Below are positions 8,178-17,066 of a DNA stretch of 33,532 nucleotides, one piece after another. The first letter of the stretch is position 1. Each line of letters starts with the position of its first letter. A program made the translations under genes and the position numbers. The notes under the pieces are model-generated. The model did no database searches. It was not told the origin of the DNA and saw only the letters and a list, made by a program, of their open reading frames with translations. The DNA is taken from NCBI GenBank assembly GCA_022819825.1, contig JAJEGM010000029.1, forward strand, positions 1-33,532, written 5' to 3'. The stretch comes from Acidimicrobiia bacterium. GTDB lineage: Bacteria; Actinomycetota; Acidimicrobiia; Acidimicrobiales; Bin134.

Positions 8178-8525
8178 TCAGTCGTCGTGCTCCATGGTGG
8201 CCCACAGGCCGTACTCATGCAGGCGAAAGACGTCCATCTCCGCCTTCTCCTTGGGGCCGTCCGACACCACGGCCCGCCCCTTGTAGTGGACATCGAGCAT
8301 CAGCTGGGTGGCCTTCTCTTTGCTGTAGCCGAACAGCTTCTGGAACACGAAGGTCACATACGACATCAGGTTGATGGGGTCGTTCCACACGATCACCTTC
8401 CACGGCCGGTCGGGCCGCACGTCGGTGTCATCGGTGGTTTCCCTCACCTCCGACGGGGCGATCTCGACGGGCGCAGCGGGAGCCATGGCGGCAGGGGCAA
8501 CTTCGACAGGGGCGGGCGGACTCAT
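8178..8525 (-). CDS. clpS: ATP-dependent Clp protease adaptor ClpS
   Basis: The 115-residue protein has a flexible Pro/Ala-rich leader (about 1-35) and a compact ClpS core. The core carries [16 protein letters not shown], which forms the N-degron pocket, and a histidine/valine segment ([11 protein letters not shown]). ClpS delivers N-end-rule substrates to ClpC/ClpA with ClpP in the cytosol. Its ATG overlaps the TGA of heme A synthase (8522-8525), so translation is coupled. DUF2017 follows. Confidence 0.95.
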   Translation of the reverse strand: MSPPAPVEVAPAAMAPAAPVEIAPSEVRETTDDTDVRPDRPWKVIVWNDPINLMSYVTFVFQKLFGYSKEKATQLMLDVHYKGRAVVSDGPKEKAEMDVFRLHEYGLWATMEHDD

Positions 8526-9433
8526 GCAGGCACCGCCTGGGCAATGTCGGCCTCGACCCGCACCAGCGGGCCCCTTGCGTTAAGCCAGAAGAACACGGTG
8601 ACTATCCACAGTAGGGCGGCGCCAGCGATGTGGGCGCCCACCAGCAGCACCGGCACACCGGTGAAGTACTGCACGTATCCAATGAGCCCTTGGCCCAGCG
8701 CCACCCCCAACACGGCCCGCCCCCACCGCTGGACTCGCTCGGGAGCGCCCCGCTGGCGCAGCCACCACACCATTCCGGCCAGCACCACCAGCAGCGCCAC
8801 CACCGTGGTCCCGTGAATCTGGGCCACGTCCCTCACGGCCACGTCGATGCGCTCAGCATCCTCATCACCGCTGTGCGGCCCGGCGCCGGTCACGATGGTG
8901 CCGGTCACGATCACCACCGAGGTGAGCGCCACCACCCCGTTGCCCAGCCAATGGGGGCGGGGTCGGGGCTCGCGTTGGCGCTCATAGTCCTCCGAGGCTC
9001 GCCACAGCAGCACCACTGCATTCCACAGCAGCACCATCGACAGCAAGAAGTGGCCGATCACCAGCGCCGGGGGCAGCTCGTACAGCACCACCAGGCCCCC
9101 CAGCACGATCTGGGCCAGCACTCCGGCCACCAGGCCCCACGACAGCCATACCAAGTCGGCTCGCCTCGGCTTCCGCCAATGGGAGCCCAAAACAGTGGCG
9201 ATGACAATGGCCGACACCAGCCCGGTGATGAGGCGGTTGATGAACTCGATCATGGCGTGGGTCTCCAGCGGTGCCACCAGCTGGTCGTTGTCGCACGCTG
9301 GCCAATCGGGGCAGCCCAACCCTGAGCCGGTGAGCCGGACCGCGCCCCCGCTCACGATGATCAACGCCAAAAGGGCCAGCGCCCAGATGGTGATCTTGCG
9401 GTAAGTAGCGGGGGAGACCCGGGGTTGGATCAC
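8522..9433 (-). CDS. ctaA: Heme A synthase (CtaA/COX15)
   Basis: The protein of about 303 residues is an integral membrane enzyme that oxidises the C8 methyl of heme O to make heme A for the aa3 oxidase encoded nearby. It shows [24 protein letters not shown] near the N-terminus (the conserved GCPDWP cysteine loop), and the heme-binding histidines in [10 protein letters not shown] (preceded by H), in VIGHFLLS, in QIHG and in VGAHIAGA. About eight TM helices are visible. GTG 9433 is the best start, since upstream sequence is not family-like and lacks an SD. TACAAT at 9441-9446 suggests a leaderless transcript. ctaB is divergent, 132 bp away. Confidence 0.9.
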   Translation of the reverse strand: MIQPRVSPATYRKITIWALALLALIIVSGGAVRLTGSGLGCPDWPACDNDQLVAPLETHAMIEFINRLITGLVSAIVIATVLGSHWRKPRRADLVWLSWGLVAGVLAQIVLGGLVVLYELPPALVIGHFLLSMVLLWNAVVLLWRASEDYERQREPRPRPHWLGNGVVALTSVVIVTGTIVTGAGPHSGDEDAERIDVAVRDVAQIHGTTVVALLVVLAGMVWWLRQRGAPERVQRWGRAVLGVALGQGLIGYVQYFTGVPVLLVGAHIAGAALLWIVTVFFWLNARGPLVRVEADIAQAVPA

Positions 9434-9440
9434 GTTTCGA

Positions 9441-9471
9441 ATTGTACGGGTCGTCTGTGACAGTCGGTCAT
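9441..9471 (-). promoter_or_regulatory. Putative ctaA promoter, leaderless
   Basis: On the minus strand TACAAT (9446-9441) lies 7 nt before the GTG start. A weak -35-like ATGACC sits at 9471-9466, with a 19-nt spacer. No Shine-Dalgarno sequence is present, so the mRNA probably starts at or next to the start codon. Confidence 0.45.
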
Positions 9472-9526
9472 GCCGAGTCGATGGTTTTCGGGGCTTTCGC
9501 AACGGAAAAAGCGCCCTCCCGATACC

Positions 9527-9556
9527 TTGGCCTGCCCCGCGCCGAAACCGTACTCT
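9527..9556 (+). promoter_or_regulatory. Putative ctaB promoter, leaderless
   Basis: TTGGCC (9527-9532), an 18-nt spacer and TACTCT (9551-9556) precede the ATG at 9566 by 9 nt. The spacing leaves little room for an untranslated leader. It is divergent from the ctaA promoter, so the two heme-modifying enzymes share one regulatory region. Confidence 0.5.
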
Positions 9557-9565
9557 GGGCAGGTC

Positions 9566-10468
9566 ATGGGTGTTGCCCGCTTGTCTCCTCGCAGCCGCAC
9601 GCGCACCGCGCGGGCCTACGTGGCGCTCACCAAACCCCGCATCATTGAGCTGCTGCTGGTTACCACGGTGCCCACCATGGTGGTGGCCGACCGGGGCATC
9701 CCCTCGGTGTGGCTGATGGTGGCCACCGTTGTCGGCGGCACACTCGCTGCCGGTGGCGCCAACGCCATCAACATGTACGTAGACCGCGACATCGACCGGC
9801 TCATGGAGCGCACCAAGAACCGCCCCTTGGTCACCGGGGAGATCGTCCCCTCGCGGGCCCTGGTCTTTGCCATCGCCCTTGAGGTGCTGGCCTTTATGTG
9901 GCTGTGGGGCTTTGTGAACCTGCTCAGCGCGGTTCTGGCGGTGTCGGCCACCGCCTTCTACGTGTTCGTGTACACGATGTGGCTCAAGCGCACCTCCACC
10001 CGCAACATCATCATCGGCGGGGCCGCCGGGGCGGTGCCGGTGCTGGTGGGCTGGTCGGCGGTCACCAACAGCCTGAGTTGGGCCCCGCTGGTGCTGTTCG
10101 GCGTGATCTTCTACTGGACGCCGCCCCACTTCTGGGCCCTGGCCATCCGCTATCGCGACGACTATCGGGCGGCCAACGTGCCCATGCTCCCCGCAGTGGC
10201 CAGCACCCGCACCACCGCAGTGCGGATGATCGGCTACACCGTGGTGCTGTGGGGGCTGTCGGTGCTGTTCAGCGCGGTGGGCGAGATGGGGCTGGTGTAC
10301 TTGCTGAGTTCCGTGGTGCTGGGCGCGGTGTTCTTGTATTTGGCCGTGGAGGTGCTACGCACGAAGGAGACCGCGTCGGCGATGCGGCTGTTCTCCTACT
10401 CCATCACCTACATCACGCTGTTGTTCGCTGCGATGGCCGTCGATCAGGTGGTTCGCACCGGTGTTTGA
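9566..10468 (+). CDS. ctaB: Heme O synthase (protoheme IX farnesyltransferase)
   Basis: The 300-residue membrane prenyltransferase adds farnesyl to heme B, producing heme O for CtaA. The first Asp-rich motif is NMYVDRDIDRLMERTKNRP (about residues 67-85), and the second is YRDDYRAANVPMLP (about 201-214). The family signature TKPRIIELLLVTTVPTM lies near the N-terminus, with seven to nine TM helices. ATG 9566 gives the family-sized N-terminus, while the earlier frame start at 9470 adds low-complexity sequence. The oxidase genes follow about 108 bp later. Confidence 0.95.
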   Translation: MGVARLSPRSRTRTARAYVALTKPRIIELLLVTTVPTMVVADRGIPSVWLMVATVVGGTLAAGGANAINMYVDRDIDRLMERTKNRPLVTGEIVPSRALVFAIALEVLAFMWLWGFVNLLSAVLAVSATAFYVFVYTMWLKRTSTRNIIIGGAAGAVPVLVGWSAVTNSLSWAPLVLFGVIFYWTPPHFWALAIRYRDDYRAANVPMLPAVASTRTTAVRMIGYTVVLWGLSVLFSAVGEMGLVYLLSSVVLGAVFLYLAVEVLRTKETASAMRLFSYSITYITLLFAAMAVDQVVRTGV

Positions 10469-10576
10469 TGCAGATTTCCGCCGATCCCCGGTGCCCATTG
10501 GGCAGAGTTGTCTGATGCGAGAACGGACACAGGCGATGTGTAGAGTTCGCTCGCACACTTGCCTTCGTGGAGCACG

Positions 10577-12241
10577 ATGACCCTCACCGAAACGAGGCCC
10601 GAAACGGAAGCGGTCGCGGCAGGCGACGACGTGAGGCCGGCGACCCAGTCGTCGGCCCCTCAGTGGACCCCGCCCACCGGTCTCGCCGGCATTCTCAGCA
10701 CCGGGGATCACCAGGTAATCGGTCGCCTCTACATCGTCTTTTCCCTGCTCCTCTCGGGTTTGGCTCTCACCCTCGGAATGCTGATCGGCATAGAGCAAGC
10801 CGACATCGATGGGGGCTTCGGGGTGTTCGGCCAGGCCAATGAACTCTTCCAGGTCTTCGGCCTCTACCGGACCACGCTGATTCTCTGCGGCTTGGTCCCG
10901 CTGTTTCTGGGTTTGGCCACTGCGATAGTGCCCCGCCAACTCAGCGCCTCCTCGGTGGCCTTCCCCCGGGCGGCGGCCGCCGCCTTCTGGACCTGGCTCG
11001 TGGGCGCCATCGCCCACATTGCCGCCACCTTCTCCTATGGCGGCCTGGGCTCGCTCGAGGCCGAAGCTGCCCGCGGGCAGTCGGTAGAGCTCACCGTGCT
11101 GTCGCTGGGCATGATCGGGGTGGGCCTGCTGGTGGGGGCCGGCGTGATCTTCACCACCTTGGTCACCCAGCGCCCCGCCGGGATGGACCTGCTCCAGATG
11201 CCCTCCTTCTCGTGGTCGATGCTGGTGGCCACCGGCGTGTGGCTGTTCTCGCTACCGGTGCTGCTGGCCAATCTGGTGGTCTCCTGGGTGGACATGCGGG
11301 GAGGCGACTCCCTGGGCTTCGGCGGCGGAGACGCGCCGTTCGAGATGGTGGCCTGGGCGTTCGACGCTCCTCAGGTGTACGCCTGGACGATCCCGCTGCT
11401 CGGCATCACCGCCGAGGTGTTCACCGCCGCCCACCGCAGCAGCCCCAAGCTGTTCGAGCCCATGGCCTTCATCGTGGGCGCCTTCGGGCTCCTGTCCTTT
11501 GGCGCTTGGGCCCAGAGCTTCTTCGACAGCGCCGACCCGTTGGCCCAAGACGCCCACGTTGTGACCAACGAGGTGGTGTTCACCGCGTTCGCATTGGCCA
11601 TCGCCTTGGTGGTCTTGGCCTACGGCGGCTGGCTGGCATTCAACGCCTACTCTGCCGGGGAGCGTCCCCAGATCACCCCGCAGTTCGCACTGGTCACGCT
11701 GTCGGGGGCGCTGCTGACTGCTGCGGTTGTCGCCGGTGTGCTCCGGGTGGCCGAGCCCGCTCTGGGTGTGCTGCGGGAGGCCGACAGCGACATCTGGCGA
11801 GGGTTCTTCGACGCCATGGACGATCTGGAGGGCTCCAGCCTGGTCACCGGGCTGATGAACTTTGCGTTGTTGGGCGCGCTGCTGGCTGCGGTAGCCGGCC
11901 TCTTCCATTGGGCGCCTGCACTGTTGGGGCGCCCCCTCAACGCGCCGCTGGGATTCTTGGCGGTGCTCCCGCTGGCCGGGGGTGCCATTTTGGTGGGGGC
12001 CACCGATGCGCTGGGCGGGTTCTTCGAACAGCCGGCCCGGCCCTACGCCGCGGGCAATCCGCCTTACGGTCCCGGCCACTTTGATGAGATCGACGCCCTC
12101 GGCTTTGTGGAGGCGCTCAACGTGATCGGGCTGATCGGCTACATCGCGGTTTTGGGCGGTTTGGCGCTGGTGGCGCTGAACGTGGCTCGCAGCCTCGGTG
12201 GGGCGCCGATGGACGAGGCCGAGCAAGGGGAGGGCGCCTGA
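10577..12241 (+). CDS. Heme-copper oxidase subunit I paralogue lacking all metal ligands
   Basis: The 554-residue polytopic membrane protein aligns along its length with the CtaD encoded at 14997. It keeps DHQVIGRLY (44-52; CtaD DHKRIGIMY), SVAFPR...AFW (126-138) and a PQVYAW segment (265-270). The ligand positions are replaced. CtaD H98 (heme a) is C104, H280 (CuB) is A264, H329/H330 (CuB) are Q313/S314, and H415/H417 (hemes a3 and a) are G425/M427. The tyrosine of HPEVY is kept as Y268. It therefore cannot bind heme a, heme a3 or CuB in the usual way, and is presumably a structural or regulatory subunit. It is followed without a gap by a subunit III paralogue. The start is ATG 10577, with GGAG 4 nt before. 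Confidence 0.8.
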   Translation: MTLTETRPETEAVAAGDDVRPATQSSAPQWTPPTGLAGILSTGDHQVIGRLYIVFSLLLSGLALTLGMLIGIEQADIDGGFGVFGQANELFQVFGLYRTTLILCGLVPLFLGLATAIVPRQLSASSVAFPRAAAAAFWTWLVGAIAHIAATFSYGGLGSLEAEAARGQSVELTVLSLGMIGVGLLVGAGVIFTTLVTQRPAGMDLLQMPSFSWSMLVATGVWLFSLPVLLANLVVSWVDMRGGDSLGFGGGDAPFEMVAWAFDAPQVYAWTIPLLGITAEVFTAAHRSSPKLFEPMAFIVGAFGLLSFGAWAQSFFDSADPLAQDAHVVTNEVVFTAFALAIALVVLAYGGWLAFNAYSAGERPQITPQFALVTLSGALLTAAVVAGVLRVAEPALGVLREADSDIWRGFFDAMDDLEGSSLVTGLMNFALLGALLAAVAGLFHWAPALLGRPLNAPLGFLAVLPLAGGAILVGATDALGGFFEQPARPYAAGNPPYGPGHFDEIDALGFVEALNVIGLIGYIAVLGGLALVALNVARSLGGAPMDEAEQGEGA

Positions 12242-12837
12242 TGGCTGATATTGCCGTAGGCACGCCGCTGGCCGCACCGTTGCCCCGTCAGCGCACCCTG
12301 CTGGTGGGCACGGTATTCGGTACCGCCGCCTCGCTCATGTACTTCGCCGCCCTGCTGGCGGTTTACCTGCGGGAGCGCTCTGATGCGCTTTCCGACGGCG
12401 GGGATTGGATCCCGTCGAGCGCCAACGTCCAGTTGGCCCCGCCCACGGTGGCGGCGTGGACCATGCTCATGTCGGTGGTCACCATGCAGTGGGCGGTGTA
12501 CTCCATCGCCCGCGACGACCGCACCCACGCCATCATGGCCACCGCGCTGACCACTCTGTTCGGCATGTCGGTGGTGGTCACCACCTCGTTCCAGTACACC
12601 GACATGGGGCTGGTGGCCGACGAGTCGATCGCCGCCACGTTGATATACGTCATCTCAGGGTCGCACTTGGCCATGATCGGCATTGGCCTGGTGTTCCTGC
12701 TCCTCATGGCCTTTCGGGCTTTGGCCGGCCAGTACAGCAGCCGCCAGACCGACGGGTTCGTGGCCGCGTCCATCTACTGGTACGCCGTTGTATTCGTCTA
12801 TGTCGTCATCTGGACGGCGATCTTCGTGCTGAAGTAG
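12241..12837 (+). CDS. Cytochrome oxidase subunit III paralogue
   Basis: The 198-residue protein has five TM helices and the CtaE pattern. GSHLAMIGIGLVFLL corresponds to GFHGAHVTIGIVMLM of CtaE, and ASIYWYAVVFVYVVIWTAIFVL to IGLYWHFVDIVWIVIFTIVYL. The family's Trp-His-Asp motif (YWHFVD) is changed to YWYAVV, and the conserved GxHGxHV histidines are mostly lost. It starts on the last base of the upstream stop (TGATG) and precedes the CtaF-like gene by 6 nt, so it belongs to the same transcript as the ligand-less subunit I. A role as its partner in a non-catalytic subcomplex is inferred. Confidence 0.75.
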   Translation: MADIAVGTPLAAPLPRQRTLLVGTVFGTAASLMYFAALLAVYLRERSDALSDGGDWIPSSANVQLAPPTVAAWTMLMSVVTMQWAVYSIARDDRTHAIMATALTTLFGMSVVVTTSFQYTDMGLVADESIAATLIYVISGSHLAMIGIGLVFLLLMAFRALAGQYSSRQTDGFVAASIYWYAVVFVYVVIWTAIFVLK

Positions 12838-12843
12838 GCCCTG

Positions 12844-13677
12844 GTGTTCACCCCCGGCTTCCGCTTGTTCTTCGGCTTCACTCTGGCCGCAGTGGCCGCC
12901 GCCGCCGTCTACGGCGTGGCCAGCGGCAGCGCGGGCGAAACCGAGTACTTCGCGGTGCTCAACGTGGAGACCTGGGTGGGCGTGCTCAGCCTCGGCTACA
13001 AGGGCGGCATCGGCGACCACGTGGGCTACGTGGTGCTGATGGGCTTCGCGGTGCTCTCCGCGCTGGTGGCCCTGTTCCTGGTGGCCTTCCGAGACGCCGA
13101 CGCCGAGTCGGTGGGCGAGCTGATGGACGACGGCCAAACCCCTGAGCCCCAAGCCGACCTCGAAGCCAACTACTGGCCGGCCGTGGCCGCCTTCGGAGCG
13201 GGAGCGATGATCGTGGGGTTGGTGACCCACGCCACCATCTTCGTGATCGGGCTGGTGATTGTGGGGGCGGCGGTATTCGAGTGGATGCTCGCCGCCTGGG
13301 CCGACCGGGCCACGGCCGATCCGGTGGTGAACCGCAACCTGCGCAACCGCATAATGCGCCCCATCGAGTACCCCGTGACCGCGGCAATCGGCGTGGCGGT
13401 GCTGATACTGGCCCTGTCCCGGGTGTTCTTGACCGTGTCTAAGTTCAGCGCGGTGATCGTAGCCGGGGTCTTGGCCACCGTGATCTTCTTCATCGCTGTG
13501 GTGTTCGCAGTCGCCCCCAAGATCAGCCGGTCGGTGATCGCCGGAACCGTGGCTTTGGTGTGTGTCGGCGTTCTGGTTGCCGGGGTGGTCACCGCGGCAA
13601 TGGGCTCGCGCGACTTCCACCACAAAGGGCCGGCCTACGAGCACGGCGAGCCCGCGGCCGAAAACGGAGGCCATTAG
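12844..13677 (+). CDS. CtaF-like (actinobacterial subunit IV) membrane protein with extended C-terminus
   Basis: The 277-residue protein has about seven hydrophobic segments. Residues 1-160 follow the actinobacterial CtaF plan: an N-terminal TM beginning TPGFRLFFGF, a central loop with ELMDDGQTPEPQ, then NYWPAVAAFGAGAMIVGLV. The CtaF motif SxWP appears as NYWP. Beyond it lies a segment EWMLAAWADRATADP and four further hydrophobic stretches that CtaF lacks. The C-terminus is His-rich (RDFHHKGPAYEHGEP...GGH). It uses GTG 12844, 6 nt after the preceding stop. The family call is by pattern and only moderately sure; the extension is unrecognised. Confidence 0.6.
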   Translation: MFTPGFRLFFGFTLAAVAAAAVYGVASGSAGETEYFAVLNVETWVGVLSLGYKGGIGDHVGYVVLMGFAVLSALVALFLVAFRDADAESVGELMDDGQTPEPQADLEANYWPAVAAFGAGAMIVGLVTHATIFVIGLVIVGAAVFEWMLAAWADRATADPVVNRNLRNRIMRPIEYPVTAAIGVAVLILALSRVFLTVSKFSAVIVAGVLATVIFFIAVVFAVAPKISRSVIAGTVALVCVGVLVAGVVTAAMGSRDFHHKGPAYEHGEPAAENGGH

Positions 13678-13711
13678 TGATGGCGCTCACGCGGATGAGG
13701 GGCGGTGTCCG

Positions 13712-14977
13712 ATGAGTGGGCGGGCCAGGGGACTGGTCTGGCTGTCCAGCCTGCTGGTGATCGCGGGCACCATCGCTTTGATCGTGGTGGCCATCGTGGT
13801 GGACAAAGACCACCCGCTGTCCACGCTGTCGCCCGTCGGCCGCCAGGGCCGCGACATCGCCGAGCTGATCAACCCCATCTTCATCGTGGCTGGCGTGGTG
13901 TTCTTCTTGGTCCAAGGGGCGGTGCTGGCCCTGTGGTGGCGCTATCGGGTTGCGGGTTCGGAAACCGGCGATGGCGAGTACGGCTACTACGACGACGACG
14001 AGTTCCCCGACCAGACCCACGGCAACAACCGCCTCGAGATCGCCTGGACCATCGTGCCGACCGTGCTGTTGGCGGTGATCTCGGTGTTCACGCTGGTGGC
14101 CCTGTTCGCGCTCGACGATGTGAAGGCTTCCGACGAGGACATCACCGTCACCGTGATCGGCCAGCAGTGGTGGTGGGAGTACCAGTACCACCTCGACGGC
14201 GACACCGACACCCCACCCGATTTCGTGACCGCCAACGAGCTGGTCATCCCCGTCGGGGTGGACGTGGCCTTGGACATCAAGTCCCGCGACGTGATCCACT
14301 CCTTCTGGATTCCCAAGCTGAACGGCAAGCGCGACGCGGTTCCCGGCCGCTCCCACGACTGGGTGATCCAATCCGAAGAGCCCGGCCGCTTCCGGGGGCA
14401 GTGTACGGAGTTCTGCGGTCTGTCCCACGGCTACATGAAGATGGTGGCCGTGGCCCTGCCCACCGCAGAGTTCCACCAGTGGAAGAACAACCAGATGACC
14501 CCGGCTGAGGCCCCGGCCGAGGGCACGCCCGAGGGCGAGGGCTGGGCGACGTTCAGCCAGCAGTGCGCAAGCTGCCACGTGGTCAACGGGCTCACCTCGG
14601 CAGCCAACCGAGGCGGGGCCGCTGATTCGCCCCCCGACGACTGGGACATCTACGGCGAGCACAACGGCGGCAGCGCCGGCCCGGTGCTCACCACCGAGCT
14701 GGTGGCCGGCGCAGCGCCCAACCTGACCCACCTGATGACCCGAGGCACCTTCGCCGGGTCGGCCTTCGATCTCTATCTCAACGCCGGCGACCACATCCCA
14801 TACCTGGAGCTAGCCGACAGCGGCACGCTCAACCGGGGAGAACTGGAAGCCTGGATCTACAACGCCCCCCAGCGCAAGCCGGCCGACGCCGACGATCTCC
14901 GGGGCATGCCCGCCCGCACCGGCCTGAGTCCGGACGACATCGACGATGTCGTTGCCTTCCTGTCCACCCTCGACTGA
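13712..14977 (+). CDS. ctaC: Cytochrome c oxidase subunit II with fused cytochrome c (caa3 type)
   Basis: The 421-residue protein receives electrons outside the membrane and passes them to CtaD. After a signal-like segment (8-30), TM helices lie at about 55-76 and 110-133. The cupredoxin domain carries the CuA site: H196, then C231-TEF-C235-GLS-H239-GY-M242. A cytochrome c domain follows with C285-AS-C288-H289, and M399 is the likely axial ligand. Such a fusion defines caa3 enzymes, which can dispense with a separate cytochrome c. ATG 13712 was chosen because the longer frame runs through the previous gene. Acidic patches (YYDDDEFPD) precede the second TM. Confidence 0.95.
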   Translation: MSGRARGLVWLSSLLVIAGTIALIVVAIVVDKDHPLSTLSPVGRQGRDIAELINPIFIVAGVVFFLVQGAVLALWWRYRVAGSETGDGEYGYYDDDEFPDQTHGNNRLEIAWTIVPTVLLAVISVFTLVALFALDDVKASDEDITVTVIGQQWWWEYQYHLDGDTDTPPDFVTANELVIPVGVDVALDIKSRDVIHSFWIPKLNGKRDAVPGRSHDWVIQSEEPGRFRGQCTEFCGLSHGYMKMVAVALPTAEFHQWKNNQMTPAEAPAEGTPEGEGWATFSQQCASCHVVNGLTSAANRGGAADSPPDDWDIYGEHNGGSAGPVLTTELVAGAAPNLTHLMTRGTFAGSAFDLYLNAGDHIPYLELADSGTLNRGELEAWIYNAPQRKPADADDLRGMPARTGLSPDDIDDVVAFLSTLD

Positions 14978-14996
14978 TTGTGATTGCGAAGAGCCG

Positions 14997-17066
14997 ATGA
15001 CCATCACCGACCGCACAATCACCGCCCCCGAGGAAACCCTCGCGCTGCCGGCCGGCCCGGCCATCGCCCATCGCCCCCTCGGCATCTTCACCCGGCCTCA
15101 GGGCAGCGAGGGCTGGAGGAGCTGGCTGTTCACCGTAGACCACAAGCGCATCGGCATCATGTACGGCGCCGCGGCCCTGTTCTTCTTCCTGGTGGGTGGC
15201 GCCGAGGCCTTATTCATCCGCCTCCAACTCGCCACCCCCAACGGCTCGGTCATCGGGGCTGGCACCTACAACGGAGTGTTCACCATGCACGGCGTGACCA
15301 TGGTGTTCCTGGTGATCATGCCCATGGCCGCGGCCTTCGCCAACTACCTGCTCCCCTTGCAAGTGGGGGCCCGAGACGTGGCCTTCCCGCGCCTCAACGC
15401 CTTTAGCTTCTGGTGCTTCCTGGCCGGCGGTCTGCTGCTTACCTCCTCGATCCTCGTCGGCGGCTGGTTCCAGAACGCGCCCGACGGCGGCTGGTTCGCC
15501 TACGCCCCCAACACCGGGCTGCTCTTCTCGCCCTCCAAGGGCATCGACTTTTACGCCGTCGGGTTGCAGATATTGGGTATCGCATCGCTGGTGAGTGCCA
15601 TCAACTTGATTGTCACTGTCTTGAATATGCGAACGCCGGGTATGAGCTTTTTCAGGATGCCGGTGCTCACCTGGATGTTGCTCATCACCCAGTTCCTGTT
15701 GCTGTTCGCCCTCCCGGTGATCACCGTGGCCCTGTTCCTGTTGATGTTCGACCGGCTGTGGGACGCCAACTTCTTCAACGTGGAGGCGGGGGCCGATCCG
15801 CTCCTGTGGCAGCACCTGTTTTGGATATTCGGCCATCCCGAGGTGTACATCCTGATATTGCCCGCCTTCGGGATCGTGTCGGAGATCATCCCCACGTTTT
15901 CCCGCAAGCCGCTGTTCGGCTACCACTTCATGGTGGCCTCCGGCATCGCCATCGGCTTCATGGGCTGGGGGGTGTGGGCCCACCACATGTTCACCTCCGG
16001 CGTGGGGCCGCTGTCGGTGGCCGCGTTCTCGGTGTCCACCATGTTCATCGCCGTGCCCACCGGGGTGAAGATCCTCAACTGGCTGGCCACCATGTACCGG
16101 GGTCGATTGCGATTTACCACCCCCATGCTCTACGCCGTGGGCGTGGTGTCGATGTTCACCATCGGCGGGCTCTCGGGGGTGACCCACGCCATCGCGCCCT
16201 CCGACACCCAGCAAACCGACACCTATTACATCGTGGCCCACTTCCACTATGTGATCTTCGGCGGGGCGCTGCTCGGGCTGTTCGGCGGCTTCTACTATTG
16301 GTGGCCCAAAGCGTTCGGCTACAAGCTCAGCGAGGCGTGGGGCAAGGCCAGCTTCTGGGTGATGCTCATCGGGTTCAACTTCACGTTCGGCCCCATGCAC
16401 ATCCTCGGCTTGCAGGGCATGTCCCGGCGCATCGCCACCTATCGGGCCGACGAGGGCTTTGCCCTCTGGAACATGGTGGCCACCATCGGGGCGTTCGTGA
16501 TCGCCGTAGGGGTGGCCATGTTCTTCTGGAACGTGTACGTGAGCACCCGGAACTGGCGGCGGGCCGGTCGGCCCGATGTGGGGCCCGACCCGTGGGACGC
16601 CCGGGGACTGGAGTGGATGACGGCCTCCCCGGTTCCCGAGCACAACTTTGACGAGGACATTCAGGTGGACCGCCTCGACCACTTCTGGCACCGCAAGTAC
16701 GGCAAAGACGAGAGCGGCCGGGTGGTGAGGGCCGCTCCCACCTCGGAGATCGCGCACGACGGAAGCAACACCAACGTGCATCTCCCGTCTCCGTCGTACT
16801 GGCCCATCGTTCTGGGCGGGGGCATCCTGCTGGTGGGCTACGGCATCATCTACAACTTGTGGCTGGCCGCCGCCGGACTGGTGTTCCTGATCGGGGCCAT
16901 CTACGGCTGGATTCTGGAGCCGGCCGACGACCCCGACGCCGCCGGCCACCACGACGATCACCATGACGACGATGACGGCGGCGACCATGGCGACCCCGAC
17001 AGCAACGGCGGACCCAACGGCGAGTCGGCGTCGGCTGAGACCGAGGAGGAGGCGACCGTTGGCTGA
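14997..17066 (+). CDS. ctaD: Cytochrome c oxidase subunit I with CtaF-like C-terminal extension
   Basis: The 689-residue catalytic subunit of the A1-type oxidase has all ligands: H98 and H417 for heme a, H415 for heme a3, and H280, H329 and H330 for CuB. Y284 of HPEVY is the crosslinked tyrosine. K358 (VPTGVKIL) fits the K channel. About twelve core TM helices end near residue 525. A further region (about 595-645) has PSPSYWPIVLGGGILLVGYG and another TM ending in GWILEP, which is like the CtaF/subunit IV SYWP module fused in cis. The last 45 residues are His/Asp-rich then acidic. It follows ctaC by 19 nt. Confidence 0.95.
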   Translation: MTITDRTITAPEETLALPAGPAIAHRPLGIFTRPQGSEGWRSWLFTVDHKRIGIMYGAAALFFFLVGGAEALFIRLQLATPNGSVIGAGTYNGVFTMHGVTMVFLVIMPMAAAFANYLLPLQVGARDVAFPRLNAFSFWCFLAGGLLLTSSILVGGWFQNAPDGGWFAYAPNTGLLFSPSKGIDFYAVGLQILGIASLVSAINLIVTVLNMRTPGMSFFRMPVLTWMLLITQFLLLFALPVITVALFLLMFDRLWDANFFNVEAGADPLLWQHLFWIFGHPEVYILILPAFGIVSEIIPTFSRKPLFGYHFMVASGIAIGFMGWGVWAHHMFTSGVGPLSVAAFSVSTMFIAVPTGVKILNWLATMYRGRLRFTTPMLYAVGVVSMFTIGGLSGVTHAIAPSDTQQTDTYYIVAHFHYVIFGGALLGLFGGFYYWWPKAFGYKLSEAWGKASFWVMLIGFNFTFGPMHILGLQGMSRRIATYRADEGFALWNMVATIGAFVIAVGVAMFFWNVYVSTRNWRRAGRPDVGPDPWDARGLEWMTASPVPEHNFDEDIQVDRLDHFWHRKYGKDESGRVVRAAPTSEIAHDGSNTNVHLPSPSYWPIVLGGGILLVGYGIIYNLWLAAAGLVFLIGAIYGWILEPADDPDAAGHHDDHHDDDDGGDHGDPDSNGGPNGESASAETEEEATVG

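Noticed and set aside
15210..16988. 592-codon ORF opposite ctaD
   Set aside because: It is a frame shadow produced by GC-rich third positions; the His/Gly/Val-rich product has no domain pattern, while ctaD is a clear gene.
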